Assembly: GCA_934254725.1 (NCBI GenBank)
Contig: CAKQLR010000049.1
Location: 1-14,262, forward strand
Reading direction: 5' to 3'
DNA length: 14,262 bases
DNA from: an uncultured Clostridia bacterium
GTDB lineage: Bacteria; Bacillota; Clostridia; Christensenellales; Borkfalkiaceae
Shown here: positions 6,990 to 13,593 of the stretch, piece after piece
Layout of the letters: the number at the start of each line of letters is the position of its first letter
How positions within the stretch are numbered: the first letter of the stretch is position 1
Translations under genes and position numbers: made by a program
Notes under the pieces: generated by a model
What the model saw: only the letters and a program-made list of their open reading frames with translations
Told to the model about the DNA's origin: nothing
Databases searched by the model: none

Positions 6990-9422
6990 ATGGATATGAA
7001 AACTATTGAAAAGAAGTGGCAGGATAAATGGGAAAAAACTAAATTGAACGTATTCAATAAAAAGAATATGGACAAGAAGTTTTATGTCCTCGAAATGTTC
7101 TCCTACCCTTCCGGCGCGAAGCTTCACGTAGGACACTGGTACAACTACGGACCTACCGACAGCTACGCAAGATTTAAAAAAATGAAAGGGTACGAAATCT
7201 TCCAGCCCATGGGGTTTGACGCTTTCGGTCTGCCCGCAGAAAATTACGCAATAAAGACAGGCATTCATCCTAAGGATTCCACAGAAAAGAACATAGCCAC
7301 CATGGAACAGCAGTTAAAGGCTATGGGCGCCATGTTCGACTGGTCCGCAGAGATTAAAACCTGCGAAGAGGACTACTATAAGTGGACGCAGTGGATTTTC
7401 CTTAAGCTTTATGAAAAAGGCTTGGCATACAGAAAGGAAGCACCGGTAAACTGGTGTTCGGGCTGCAACACCGTTCTCGCAAACGAACAAGTCGTTGAAG
7501 GTAAATGCGAACGTTGCGGTACTGAAATCGTAAAGAAAAACCTCACTCAGTGGTTCTTTAAAATTACCGAATACGCGGAAGAACTTCTTAAAGGACTCGA
7601 CGATCTCGACTGGCCGGAAAAAACCAAAGCCATGCAGAGAAACTGGATCGGAAAATCCAACGGCGGCGAGATAGACTTCGTAACCGAAAGCGGCGACAAG
7701 CTGAAAGTATTCACCACAAGGGCGGATACGCTTTTTGGCGTGTCGTTCGTTGCAATCGCACCCGAGCATCCGCTCGTAAACAAGCTTTGCACTCCTGACA
7801 GAAGAGCCGCGGTTGACGAGTATATAGATAAGACTTCGAGAACGAACGAAATAGACAGACTTTCAAGCACAAGAGAAAAGACGGGCGTATTCATCGGCGC
7901 TTACGCCATCAACCCCGCCAACGACAAAAAAGTCCCCATTTACGCGGCGGATTACGTATTGTACTCCTACGGAACGGGCGCCGTAATGGGCGTGCCCGCA
8001 CACGATGAAAGAGACTTCAAGTTTGCGGAAAAGTACAATTTACCCGTAACGAGAGTAGTTATACCTGGAAACGGCGACGAAACTCTTCCGTTCTGCGAAG
8101 ACGGAACCATCGTAAACAGCATCGGTTTCGACGGTCTTTCGAGCAAAGAAGCGAGAAAAGCAATTATAAACAAACTTGCGACCGAGGGAACGGCTCAGCA
8201 TAAAATCAATTACAGATTACGCGACTGGCTTGTTTCTCGTCAAAGATATTGGGGCGCACCCATTCCCGTTATACACTGCCCCGTATGCGGCGCCGTACCC
8301 GTTCCCGAAAAAGACTTACCGGTTAAGCTCCCTTATGACGTTGAATTCAGACCGGACGGGAAATCCCCTCTCGCCAAGTGCGAAGAGTTTATGAACACCG
8401 TTTGCCCGAAGTGCGGCGGCGTTGCAAGGCGCGACCCTGACACACTCGATACGTTCGTTTGTTCCAGCTGGTATTATTTAAGATACCCCGACAGCAAAAA
8501 TGCGGAAGCACCCTTCGACCCCGAGATAATAAACAAAATGCTTCCCGTAGATAAATACGTAGGCGGCCCCGAACATGCTTGCATGCACTTGCTTTACGCG
8601 CGTTTCATAACAAAGGCGCTGAGAGATATGGGCTACCTTAACTTTGACGAGCCGTTCAAATCCCTTACGCATCAGGGAGTGATTTTAGGACCCGACGGAA
8701 ACAGAATGTCCAAGTCCAAGGGCAACGTTATTTCTCCAGACGAATACATCGAAACTTACGGTTCGGACGTATTCCGTATGTACCTTATGTTCGGCTTCAG
8801 CTATACGGAAGGCGGTCCGTGGAATGACGACGGAATTAAATCCATTGCGAAATTCCTTGACAGAATTGAGCGTCTTGTCCTCAGAATCAATCCTCTTAAA
8901 AGCAAGAACACAACGATGGGTTCCGCCGAAAAAGAGCTTAACTATCAAAGAAATTACACCGTTCTGAACATAAACAGGGATATGGAGAACTTCTCGTTCA
9001 ACACAGCCCTTGCGAGAATGATGGAGTATGTAAACGCGCTTTATAAGTACGATAACATCGAGGACGAGAAAAAGAACATTAAATTTATGAAGGAATGTTT
9101 GCAAACGCTCATTCTTTTGCTTGCCCCCTTTGCCCCGCATTTCTCCGAAGAACTCTGGTCGCTGACGGGCAATAAAAAATCGGTATTCTTAAGCGAGTAC
9201 CCCGAAGCCGACGAAACCGCACTTGTTAAAGACGAAACGGAATACGCCGTTCAGGTAAACAGCAAGATGAAAGGCAAGATTATGGTTTCTAAAGACTCCG
9301 ACGAAGCGACAATCATCGACGCCGCTAAAAACGAGCCCAAGGTTAAAGAGGCAATCGAAGGAAAAACCGTTGCGAAAGTAATTGTAATTTCCGGCAGACT
9401 TGTAAACATAATCTGTAAATAA
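6990..9422 (+). CDS. leuS: leucyl-tRNA synthetase (leucine--tRNA ligase)
   Basis: The 810-residue bacterial-type class I synthetase charges tRNA-Leu with leucine in the cytoplasm. Visible features are the HIGH motif as HVGH (46-49), a Cys4 zinc site in the ZN-1 region (C156, C159, C173, C176), a CP1 editing domain after it (including GTGAVMGVPAHDERD), a second Cys cluster (HCPVCG and CPKCGG), the DTFVCSSWYYLRY segment, and KMSKS as MSKSKGN (573-579). The anticodon-binding and C-terminal domains follow. The ATG at 6990 was chosen because AGGTG lies 7 nt upstream; the frame is open earlier but that part overlaps the promoter and is not homologous. It ends in a clear terminator. It is divergent from the NahK-like kinase gene. 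Confidence 0.98.
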   Translation: MDMKTIEKKWQDKWEKTKLNVFNKKNMDKKFYVLEMFSYPSGAKLHVGHWYNYGPTDSYARFKKMKGYEIFQPMGFDAFGLPAENYAIKTGIHPKDSTEKNIATMEQQLKAMGAMFDWSAEIKTCEEDYYKWTQWIFLKLYEKGLAYRKEAPVNWCSGCNTVLANEQVVEGKCERCGTEIVKKNLTQWFFKITEYAEELLKGLDDLDWPEKTKAMQRNWIGKSNGGEIDFVTESGDKLKVFTTRADTLFGVSFVAIAPEHPLVNKLCTPDRRAAVDEYIDKTSRTNEIDRLSSTREKTGVFIGAYAINPANDKKVPIYAADYVLYSYGTGAVMGVPAHDERDFKFAEKYNLPVTRVVIPGNGDETLPFCEDGTIVNSIGFDGLSSKEARKAIINKLATEGTAQHKINYRLRDWLVSRQRYWGAPIPVIHCPVCGAVPVPEKDLPVKLPYDVEFRPDGKSPLAKCEEFMNTVCPKCGGVARRDPDTLDTFVCSSWYYLRYPDSKNAEAPFDPEIINKMLPVDKYVGGPEHACMHLLYARFITKALRDMGYLNFDEPFKSLTHQGVILGPDGNRMSKSKGNVISPDEYIETYGSDVFRMYLMFGFSYTEGGPWNDDGIKSIAKFLDRIERLVLRINPLKSKNTTMGSAEKELNYQRNYTVLNINRDMENFSFNTALARMMEYVNALYKYDNIEDEKKNIKFMKECLQTLILLLAPFAPHFSEELWSLTGNKKSVFLSEYPEADETALVKDETEYAVQVNSKMKGKIMVSKDSDEATIIDAAKNEPKVKEAIEGKTVAKVIVISGRLVNIICK

Positions 9423-9429
9423 AAAACAA

Positions 9430-9470
9430 AAAAGCGTCGTTAACGTGAGATTTACGGCGCTTTTATTATT
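9430..9470 (+). terminator. Rho-independent terminator after leuS
   Basis: An 11-bp stem, AAAAGCGTCGT (9430-9440) with ACGGCGCTTTT (9454-9464) and one wobble pair, encloses a 13-nt loop and is followed by ATTATTTTTAT. It starts 8 nt after the leuS stop and ends only about 12-18 nt before the ATG of the AraC-family gene. Confidence 0.88.
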
Positions 9471-9481
9471 TTTATAAAAAA

Positions 9482-10378
9482 ATGAAAAAGAATTTTTACA
9501 CTTCGACAAAAATAGAAAACATAATAACTGTAGACAAAATAGTTACCATTCACTATTTCGAATACATGCCGGATTTTTCGTTTAAAGGCGAAACGCACGA
9601 TTTCTGGGAGATAGTTTATCTTGACTCCGGTTCCGTAGAAATACAGGCAGACAGCGAAAAAAAGATTTTGAAACCGGGTGAATTGATCTTTCATAAACCG
9701 AACGAGTTTCACAATATCAAAGCTTTAAACGTGCCGTCTAACGTTTTTATTATTACTTTCGGGTGTAAATCCAAGGCTGCCAAGGCGTTTGAAAATCTTA
9801 CGTTTACCGCCGACAAAAACTTAAAAACACTTTTTGGGAACATTATCGAGGAAGCGAACGCTACGTTCGACCTTCCCCTCAACGACCCGTACATGAAAAA
9901 ACTGGAGCTGAAAGAAAAGCCCCGCCTCGGCGGCGAGCAAATGATAAAGCTCTATTTAGAGCAAGCGCTTTTGTACATTCTCAGGGAGCTGTCGAACAAC
10001 GACAAAATCAAACTTATTTTAAGAAAAGATACTTTCGAAAACCAACTTACAAGGCTTATAGAAGACTACCTTTTACAAAACGTTACAAAACAATTTTCGG
10101 TTGTCGAAATATGCAAAAAATTCGGCTACAGCGCCGCTTATATATCGAGGGTTTTTAAGGAAGCCACAAGAAAAACACTCTCACGCTACTCGACGGAAGC
10201 AAAGATAAACGAAGCGAAAAAATTGATACGGGAAGGTAAAAGTTTTCAGGAAATATCGGATTATCTGTCTTTCAATAACCCGCAATATTTCAGTAAAGTA
10301 TTCAGAAAAGTTTCAAATATGTCGCCGAGCGAATATAAAAAATCCTGTATTCGCTGGCAATCGGATGCTAATAGCTGA
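9482..10378 (+). CDS. AraC-family transcriptional regulator
   Basis: The 298-residue protein has the standard two-domain layout. The N-terminal cupin sensor (about 20-100) includes HDFWEIVYLDSGSVEI, LKPGELIFHKPNEFH and the histidines H39, H71 and H77. The C-terminal double helix-turn-helix (about 195-290) includes VVEICKKFGYSAAYISRVFK and DYLSFNNPQYFSKVFRKVSNMSPSEYKKS, written here as separate parts of one domain. Such proteins usually sense a small ligand, often a sugar, and activate nearby genes. No sugar-use operon is adjacent; leuS is upstream and a convergent tetR gene is downstream. The ATG at 9482 lacks a visible ribosome binding site and lies right behind the leuS terminator, but it gives the expected N-terminus. 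Ligand and targets are unknown. Confidence 0.93.
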   Translation: MKKNFYTSTKIENIITVDKIVTIHYFEYMPDFSFKGETHDFWEIVYLDSGSVEIQADSEKKILKPGELIFHKPNEFHNIKALNVPSNVFIITFGCKSKAAKAFENLTFTADKNLKTLFGNIIEEANATFDLPLNDPYMKKLELKEKPRLGGEQMIKLYLEQALLYILRELSNNDKIKLILRKDTFENQLTRLIEDYLLQNVTKQFSVVEICKKFGYSAAYISRVFKEATRKTLSRYSTEAKINEAKKLIREGKSFQEISDYLSFNNPQYFSKVFRKVSNMSPSEYKKSCIRWQSDANS

Positions 10379-10420
10379 ACAAGCACTGTTTCGTAATCAA
10401 AGTGAGTAAAAGCTTAGCAA

Positions 10421-10458
10421 GACAAGCATATCCCCTATCGACGGAGCTATACCCTATC
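10421..10458. repeat. two-unit imperfect 19-bp tandem repeat
   Basis: Two adjacent 19-bp units (10421-10439 and 10440-10458) share 13 of 19 positions, with the common pattern GAC-N5-TAT-N-CCCTATC. They lie between the convergent araC-type and tetR-type genes and overlap the last codons of the latter. No T-run terminator is clear in this 75-bp gap. The repeat may be chance or a protein-binding site. Confidence 0.35.
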
Positions 10459-11056
10459 TGTTCATACAGGTTTTTATGATATTCATAAGTTCGGAAATGC
10501 TTTCCGTGCAGTCTGTCATAACCCATTGATTAACGATTGCTATTAAACCGTTTATATAAAAGGAAACCAGATAAGTTTTTACGTTTTCCGGTTGTCCGAA
10601 CCTGTCCAGAATAGGACTGAAAATATATTTGTACATATATTCGTACGTACTGTCCCACTTGAACAACTCGTAGTATTGCAAACTCGTACGAAAAAGACGT
10701 TTATTCTTTCTTACGAACAATAAATACGGCTCAAGGTATTTCGGCGTTACCAGATACAAATCGTCTAAAGACGCTTCTTGAATATGTTTTGCGATGCCGT
10801 GTTCACCGTCGGGTGTATTGAAATCATCTACTTCGCACGTTTGTATATAAAAATTTTTCAACACGTACTGTGAAGTTTCTTCCAAAAGATCCGTCATCGC
10901 CTCATAGTGAAGATAAAAGGTCGAACGGTTCACGCCCGCTTTATCGCAGATTTCCTTGACCGTGATATATTCAAAATCCTTTTTTTCGAGCAGCAAAAGA
11001 AGCGAGTCGTTCATAAGACACGCCGTATTATAATACTTACTCTCCGATCTGTTCAT
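10454..11056 (-). CDS. TetR/AcrR-family transcriptional regulator
   Basis: The 200-residue protein has an N-terminal helix-turn-helix typical of TetR regulators: EYITVKEICDKAGVNRSTFY then LHYEAMTDLLEE, covering about residues 29-60, followed by an all-helical ligand/dimer domain ending in QWVMTDCTESISELMNIIK. It probably represses transcription until a small ligand binds. The ATG at 11056 was chosen over the GTG at 11065 because AAGAAGG lies 8 nt before the ATG but abuts the GTG. The ATG overlaps the restored-frame stop of the upstream membrane-protein remnant (ATGA), so the two were translationally coupled in the past. It is probably transcribed from the promoter at 12111-12119 with the two membrane-protein genes. 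Targets are unknown; autoregulation is likely but unproven. Confidence 0.92.
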   Translation of the reverse strand: MNRSESKYYNTACLMNDSLLLLLEKKDFEYITVKEICDKAGVNRSTFYLHYEAMTDLLEETSQYVLKNFYIQTCEVDDFNTPDGEHGIAKHIQEASLDDLYLVTPKYLEPYLLFVRKNKRLFRTSLQYYELFKWDSTYEYMYKYIFSPILDRFGQPENVKTYLVSFYINGLIAIVNQWVMTDCTESISELMNIIKTCMNR

Positions 11057-11720
11057 ATTCCGCACCTTCTTTCGATTTTATTTCTTTTATTTTCTTCCTT
11101 GCTTTTATAATCTATATAAACGGCAATTACTATCACCGTAATCGTTATTGCTCCGCCTGTAATTGCGTTGCTTGTCAGTCTGAGGACAATCATTCCGCCC
11201 ATAGGGATATTCAGCAAAAAGAGAAACCAAGCCGTTTTTTATAACAATTATACTCGAACAGCAAATTTTCCGCAAGATTTTTCTCTTTACGACCACATAT
11301 TATCAAATAAACCCGTAAAAATCCGAGATACAAATGATAGACCGCAAGCGTAATAAACCATACGGACGAATAAATAGTGCCGGTTATCAACTTAAAGCCC
11401 GTATAAAAAGCGTCTATAACCGCGCCTTGATATAAATTCACGTTGCCTTTGAACTTTCTATCCGTCAGATAACTGTTCAAAAACTTTACCGATTCGGATT
11501 TCTTAACGATAAAAGCGTGAATTTTATTTTTGATTTTAGGTGCTCTTTTCGATAAGTCGACAACCAACATAACGAGAGAGTACGCCGACAAAGCGTAAAA
11601 AACGTAATCGAACGCACTTCTCGTATCATCGCAAGCAAAGATATAAATCAGTCCCGCAAACGCTATTATAGGAAGAATTATGATAACACCCACGGGCGGA
11701 TGCAGTTTTTTATTTAAGAT
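11053..11720 (-). pseudogene. frameshifted, start-less membrane protein gene
   Basis: An in-frame piece (GTG at 11693 to TGA at 11211) encodes a polytopic membrane protein starting near LHPPVGVIIILPIIAFAG, with further hydrophobic segments at DYVFYALSAYSLVMLVVDL and WFITLAVYHLYLGFLRVYLI. After an A6 run (about 11236-11241) the -1 frame continues the protein as KKTAWFLFLLNIPMGGMIVL and then ITGGAITITVIVIAVYIDYK, ending in a TGA that overlaps the tetR ATG. At the 5' end the frame extends back as LNKKLHPP with ATC (11718-11720) where a start ATG would fit, and no ribosome binding site is seen before this or the GTG. The restored product would be about 222 residues, apparently shorter at the C-terminus than similar Clostridia membrane proteins I recall. 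Function unknown; a base-calling error in the A run could explain the frameshift but not the missing start. Confidence 0.75.
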
Positions 11721-11726
11721 ACGTTT

Positions 11727-12080
11727 TTAGTTTTCGCTGATTTCTTTCGCAATGCGGATAATATCTGCCGCGTATTTCTTCTTGCCTCTTTCAAGCATCT
11801 TCTTATAGATGGGGTAATTGACGCTTACAAGAGCAATTCCGACAACGCCTATTACGATACCGATTGCCGTCATAGCTGTTGTTCCGCTTCCGATTACGTT
11901 CATCGAAAGACACATTCCAACGCCGAGAATAAGTGCGGCAATAATTCCGAAAGTGTAAGCGAAAATCTGCGCCGGGCGTTTTGCCTTTGCGTCGAGTTTC
12001 TTAAGTTGTACAACTTTTCTTGTGTCCTTGACCGCATATTCGTTTGCGATCGCTTCTGCATAAATTTTATCAGTGTTCAT
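11727..12080 (-). CDS. small two-helix membrane protein of unknown function
   Basis: The 117-residue protein has a charged, basic N-terminus (1-37, including KLDAKAKRPA), two hydrophobic helices (about 38-60 and 67-88), then the conserved-looking VNYPIYKKMLERGKKKYA and a short tail. It resembles a family widespread in Clostridia that databases often label dihydropteridine reductase; I see no nucleotide-binding or reductase motif supporting that label. The ATG has a perfect AGGAGG 7 nt upstream and an extended -10 promoter at 12111-12119. Its stop lies 6 nt before the probable ancestral start of the broken membrane-protein gene, which is followed by tetR, so all three look like one transcription unit. 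Function not recognised. Confidence 0.85.
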   Translation of the reverse strand: MNTDKIYAEAIANEYAVKDTRKVVQLKKLDAKAKRPAQIFAYTFGIIAALILGVGMCLSMNVIGSGTTAMTAIGIVIGVVGIALVSVNYPIYKKMLERGKKKYAADIIRIAKEISEN

Positions 12081-12110
12081 TTTTTTGCCTCCTGAACTTT
12101 TGATGACTTA

Positions 12111-12119
12111 ATTATAACA
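12111..12119 (-). promoter_or_regulatory. extended -10 promoter of the membrane protein-tetR unit
   Basis: On the minus strand TG-T-TATAAT (12111-12119) is a perfect extended -10; the -35 region (TTCAGT at 12134-12139) is poor. The start would fall near 12104, giving a leader of about 24 nt that contains AGGAGG (12088-12093). A 13-nt perfect palindrome-like motif, ACCGT-TGA-ACGGT, lies further upstream at 12177-12189 and could be an operator, though its distance makes this weak. Confidence 0.65.
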
Positions 12120-12238
12120 TCGATTTACACAGAACTGAACAACAAAGGCAGGGCAAAATGTCGATTTCTGTTTTTGACCGTTGAACGGTAAAAGAGAACA
12201 AAGCTTCCGAAAAACTTAAATAACAACACCTACCGAGT

Positions 12239-12267
12239 AAAAAATGCGTCCGTTTTTGCGAACGCAT
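12239..12267 (-). terminator. Rho-independent terminator after the CMD-cupin gene
   Basis: On the minus strand a 9-bp stem, ATGCGTTCG (12259-12267) with CGGACGCAT (12244-12252) and one wobble pair, encloses a 6-nt loop and runs directly into TTTTTT. It lies 21 nt after the stop codon of the fusion gene. Confidence 0.92.
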
Positions 12268-12287
12268 CATATTACCGAAAAATATAG

Positions 12288-13022
12288 TTAATTCAATTTA
12301 TCGTATTCCTCGTCGGATACAGCCTCGCACCACTCCGTTTTGGTGTTTTCGCTGGGGCATTCCACCGCAATATGAGAAAACCAGTTATCTTTCGCTGCGC
12401 CGTGCCAGTGCTTAACGTTTGCGGGAATTGTTACTACGTCGCCGGGGTGAAGCTCCAAAGCGGGTTTTCCCTCTTCCGCGTACCAACCTCTGCCGTCTAC
12501 GCAAAGCAAAATCTGCCCGCCGCCCGACGTTGCGTGATGAATATGCCAGTTATTCCTGCACTTCGGCTCGAACGTAACGTTAGCCATAAATACAGTTTTC
12601 TTAGGATCGGTAAGGGGCTTAAGGTAAGAATTACCGACAAAATATTTTGCATAAGCAACGTTAGGTTCGCCGAGACCGAACATTCCCCCGCATTTGCCGT
12701 CATCGTCGGCATAAACTTCAAGGGCTTTTCTGAATGCCGCCCATGCGTTGGGCCAACCTACGTAAAACGCGACGTGCGTAAGGAGTTCGGCTATCTCCGC
12801 TTTAGTAACGCCGTTTTCTTTTGCAAAACGCAAATGATGCTCGAACGAAGAATCTATAAGCCCTTTTGCTACGAGCGTAGTAACGGTGAGCATAGAGCGA
12901 ATTTTCGGGCTGAGTCCGTCGGACGACCATACTTCGCCGAATAACACGTCGTCGTTCAGTTCGGCAAATTTCGGTGCAAATTCGCCAAAAGTTTTTCTTC
13001 CTGCTGTTTGCTTAATTTTCAT
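12288..13022 (-). CDS. carboxymuconolactone decarboxylase-cupin fusion protein
   Basis: The 244-residue protein joins two domains. Residues 1-105 are a carboxymuconolactone decarboxylase (CMD)-like helical domain with EVWSSDGLSPKIRSMLTV and EIAELLTHVAFYVGWPNA. Residues about 145-225 are a cupin with metal-binding candidates H160, H162, Q170 and H207 (NWHIHHATSGGGQ and KHWHGAA). The CMD part lacks the CxxC of AhpD-type peroxidases. The fusion is a common bacterial architecture, usually annotated only by domain; a role in detoxifying small organic or quinone-like molecules is possible but unproven. The ATG at 13022 has GGAGG 6 nt upstream; an earlier in-frame TTG overlaps that site and was rejected. 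It has its own promoter and terminator, so it is a single-gene unit. Confidence 0.93.
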   Translation of the reverse strand: MKIKQTAGRKTFGEFAPKFAELNDDVLFGEVWSSDGLSPKIRSMLTVTTLVAKGLIDSSFEHHLRFAKENGVTKAEIAELLTHVAFYVGWPNAWAAFRKALEVYADDDGKCGGMFGLGEPNVAYAKYFVGNSYLKPLTDPKKTVFMANVTFEPKCRNNWHIHHATSGGGQILLCVDGRGWYAEEGKPALELHPGDVVTIPANVKHWHGAAKDNWFSHIAVECPSENTKTEWCEAVSDEEYDKLN

Positions 13023-13044
13023 AATCAACCTCCGATTTGTTATT

Positions 13045-13073
13045 TCTATAATTGTAGTAAAACATTATGTTAA
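13045..13073 (-). promoter_or_regulatory. promoter of the CMD-cupin gene
   Basis: The minus strand has TTAACA (13068-13073, 5 of 6 matches) and TATAGA (13045-13050, 4 of 6) at 17-bp spacing. The start would fall near 13038, giving a leader of about 15 nt that is little more than the ribosome binding site. A near-palindrome at 13071-13091 overlaps the -35 edge. Confidence 0.55.
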
Positions 13074-13091
13074 AACCGTACGGATGTTTTA
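13071..13091. promoter_or_regulatory. possible operator upstream of the CMD-cupin gene
   Basis: The perfect 8-bp palindrome CCGTACGG (13076-13083) is flanked by TAAAAC (13071-13076) on the left and GTTTTA (13086-13091) on the right, an interrupted dyad with a two-base asymmetry. It touches the upstream edge of the -35 element. The position suits an activator or repressor site, but no regulator is identified. Confidence 0.35.
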
Positions 13092-13107
13092 TCATGTTTT
13101 TATACAC

Positions 13108-13488
13108 TTATTTTTCTTCGGTATTTACGCATTTAAATAAAAACTTATCGGTTATTCCTATGTAGACAATCAAATACGAAACGGAAAACAAGAAGCCCGC
13201 CAATACGTCGCTGACATAGTGAACGCCCAGATATATTCTGCTAAAACCTATAAGCATAATTAAAATGCTTAGTAAAACAATACTTGTCCATTTTAAATAT
13301 TTATTTTTTACGTTTTTATAAATCAGATAAATAAACAACCCGCAAAATGCCATACTTATCATCGAATGCCCGGACGGGAAGCTATACCCGGTTTCGTCTA
13401 TTATTCTGAATTCGGTCGGTCTCGGTCTTTGCAAAATCGATTTTAAAATCAAATTAAGCCCCGTTGCGCAACACAAATTTAATAACAC
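13108..13488 (-). CDS. PAP2-family phosphatase, 5'-truncated (probable remnant)
   Basis: The 126 residues from GTG carry all three catalytic motifs of the PAP2 superfamily (membrane lipid phosphatases such as undecaprenyl pyrophosphate or phosphatidate phosphatases): K16-x6-R23-P24 in KSILQRPRP, PSGH at 38-41 with H41, and SR-x5-H-x3-D with S83, R84, H90 and D94. Hydrophobic helices lie around 43-57, 67-82 and 95-112. The family usually has some 60-90 residues with membrane helices before the first motif, and these are absent. The frame stays open upstream to 13590 but has no ATG, GTG or TTG start and reads through a repeat-like hairpin. No convincing ribosome binding site precedes the GTG. 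The catalytic part is intact, yet the gene has probably lost its 5' end. Confidence 0.8.
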   Translation of the reverse strand: MLLNLCCATGLNLILKSILQRPRPTEFRIIDETGYSFPSGHSMISMAFCGLFIYLIYKNVKNKYLKWTSIVLLSILIMLIGFSRIYLGVHYVSDVLAGFLFSVSYLIVYIGITDKFLFKCVNTEEK

Positions 13489-13527
13489 GCCTACGCCTAA
13501 CCGGTCTTTCCGTAGGGATTTTTCGGT

Positions 13528-13574
13528 AAGTGTGGAGTGTTCGGAGTCAGGCGTGGCGTGATGCCACGCCTTTT
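13528..13574 (+). repeat. repeat-like element with strong hairpin between two minus-strand genes
   Basis: On the plus strand a G-rich stretch with short recurring units (AGTGTGG, AGTGTTCGG, AGTCAGG) leads into a perfect 9-bp stem, AGGCGTGGC (13549-13557) with GCCACGCCT (13563-13571), with a 5-nt loop, followed by TTTTCTCTTG. It has the form of a plus-strand terminator, but no plus-strand gene precedes it. It sits exactly where the 5' part of the PAP2 gene is missing. It may be one copy of a dispersed genomic repeat. Confidence 0.55.
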
Positions 13575-13593
13575 CTCTTGTTATTTGTTGGTT

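Noticed and set aside
10456..11057. An identical 11-bp sequence (ATCTGTTCATA) at both ends of the tetR gene, suggesting a target duplication
   Set aside because: In a window this size several 11-bp matches are expected by chance, and both copies lie inside coding sequence for Met-Asn-Arg.
11230..11245. Programmed -1 ribosomal frameshift at the A6 run
   Set aside because: The run is read T AAA AAA C in the zero frame, so the first tRNA could not re-pair well after slipping, and the gene also lacks a start codon. Decay or a sequence error is more likely.
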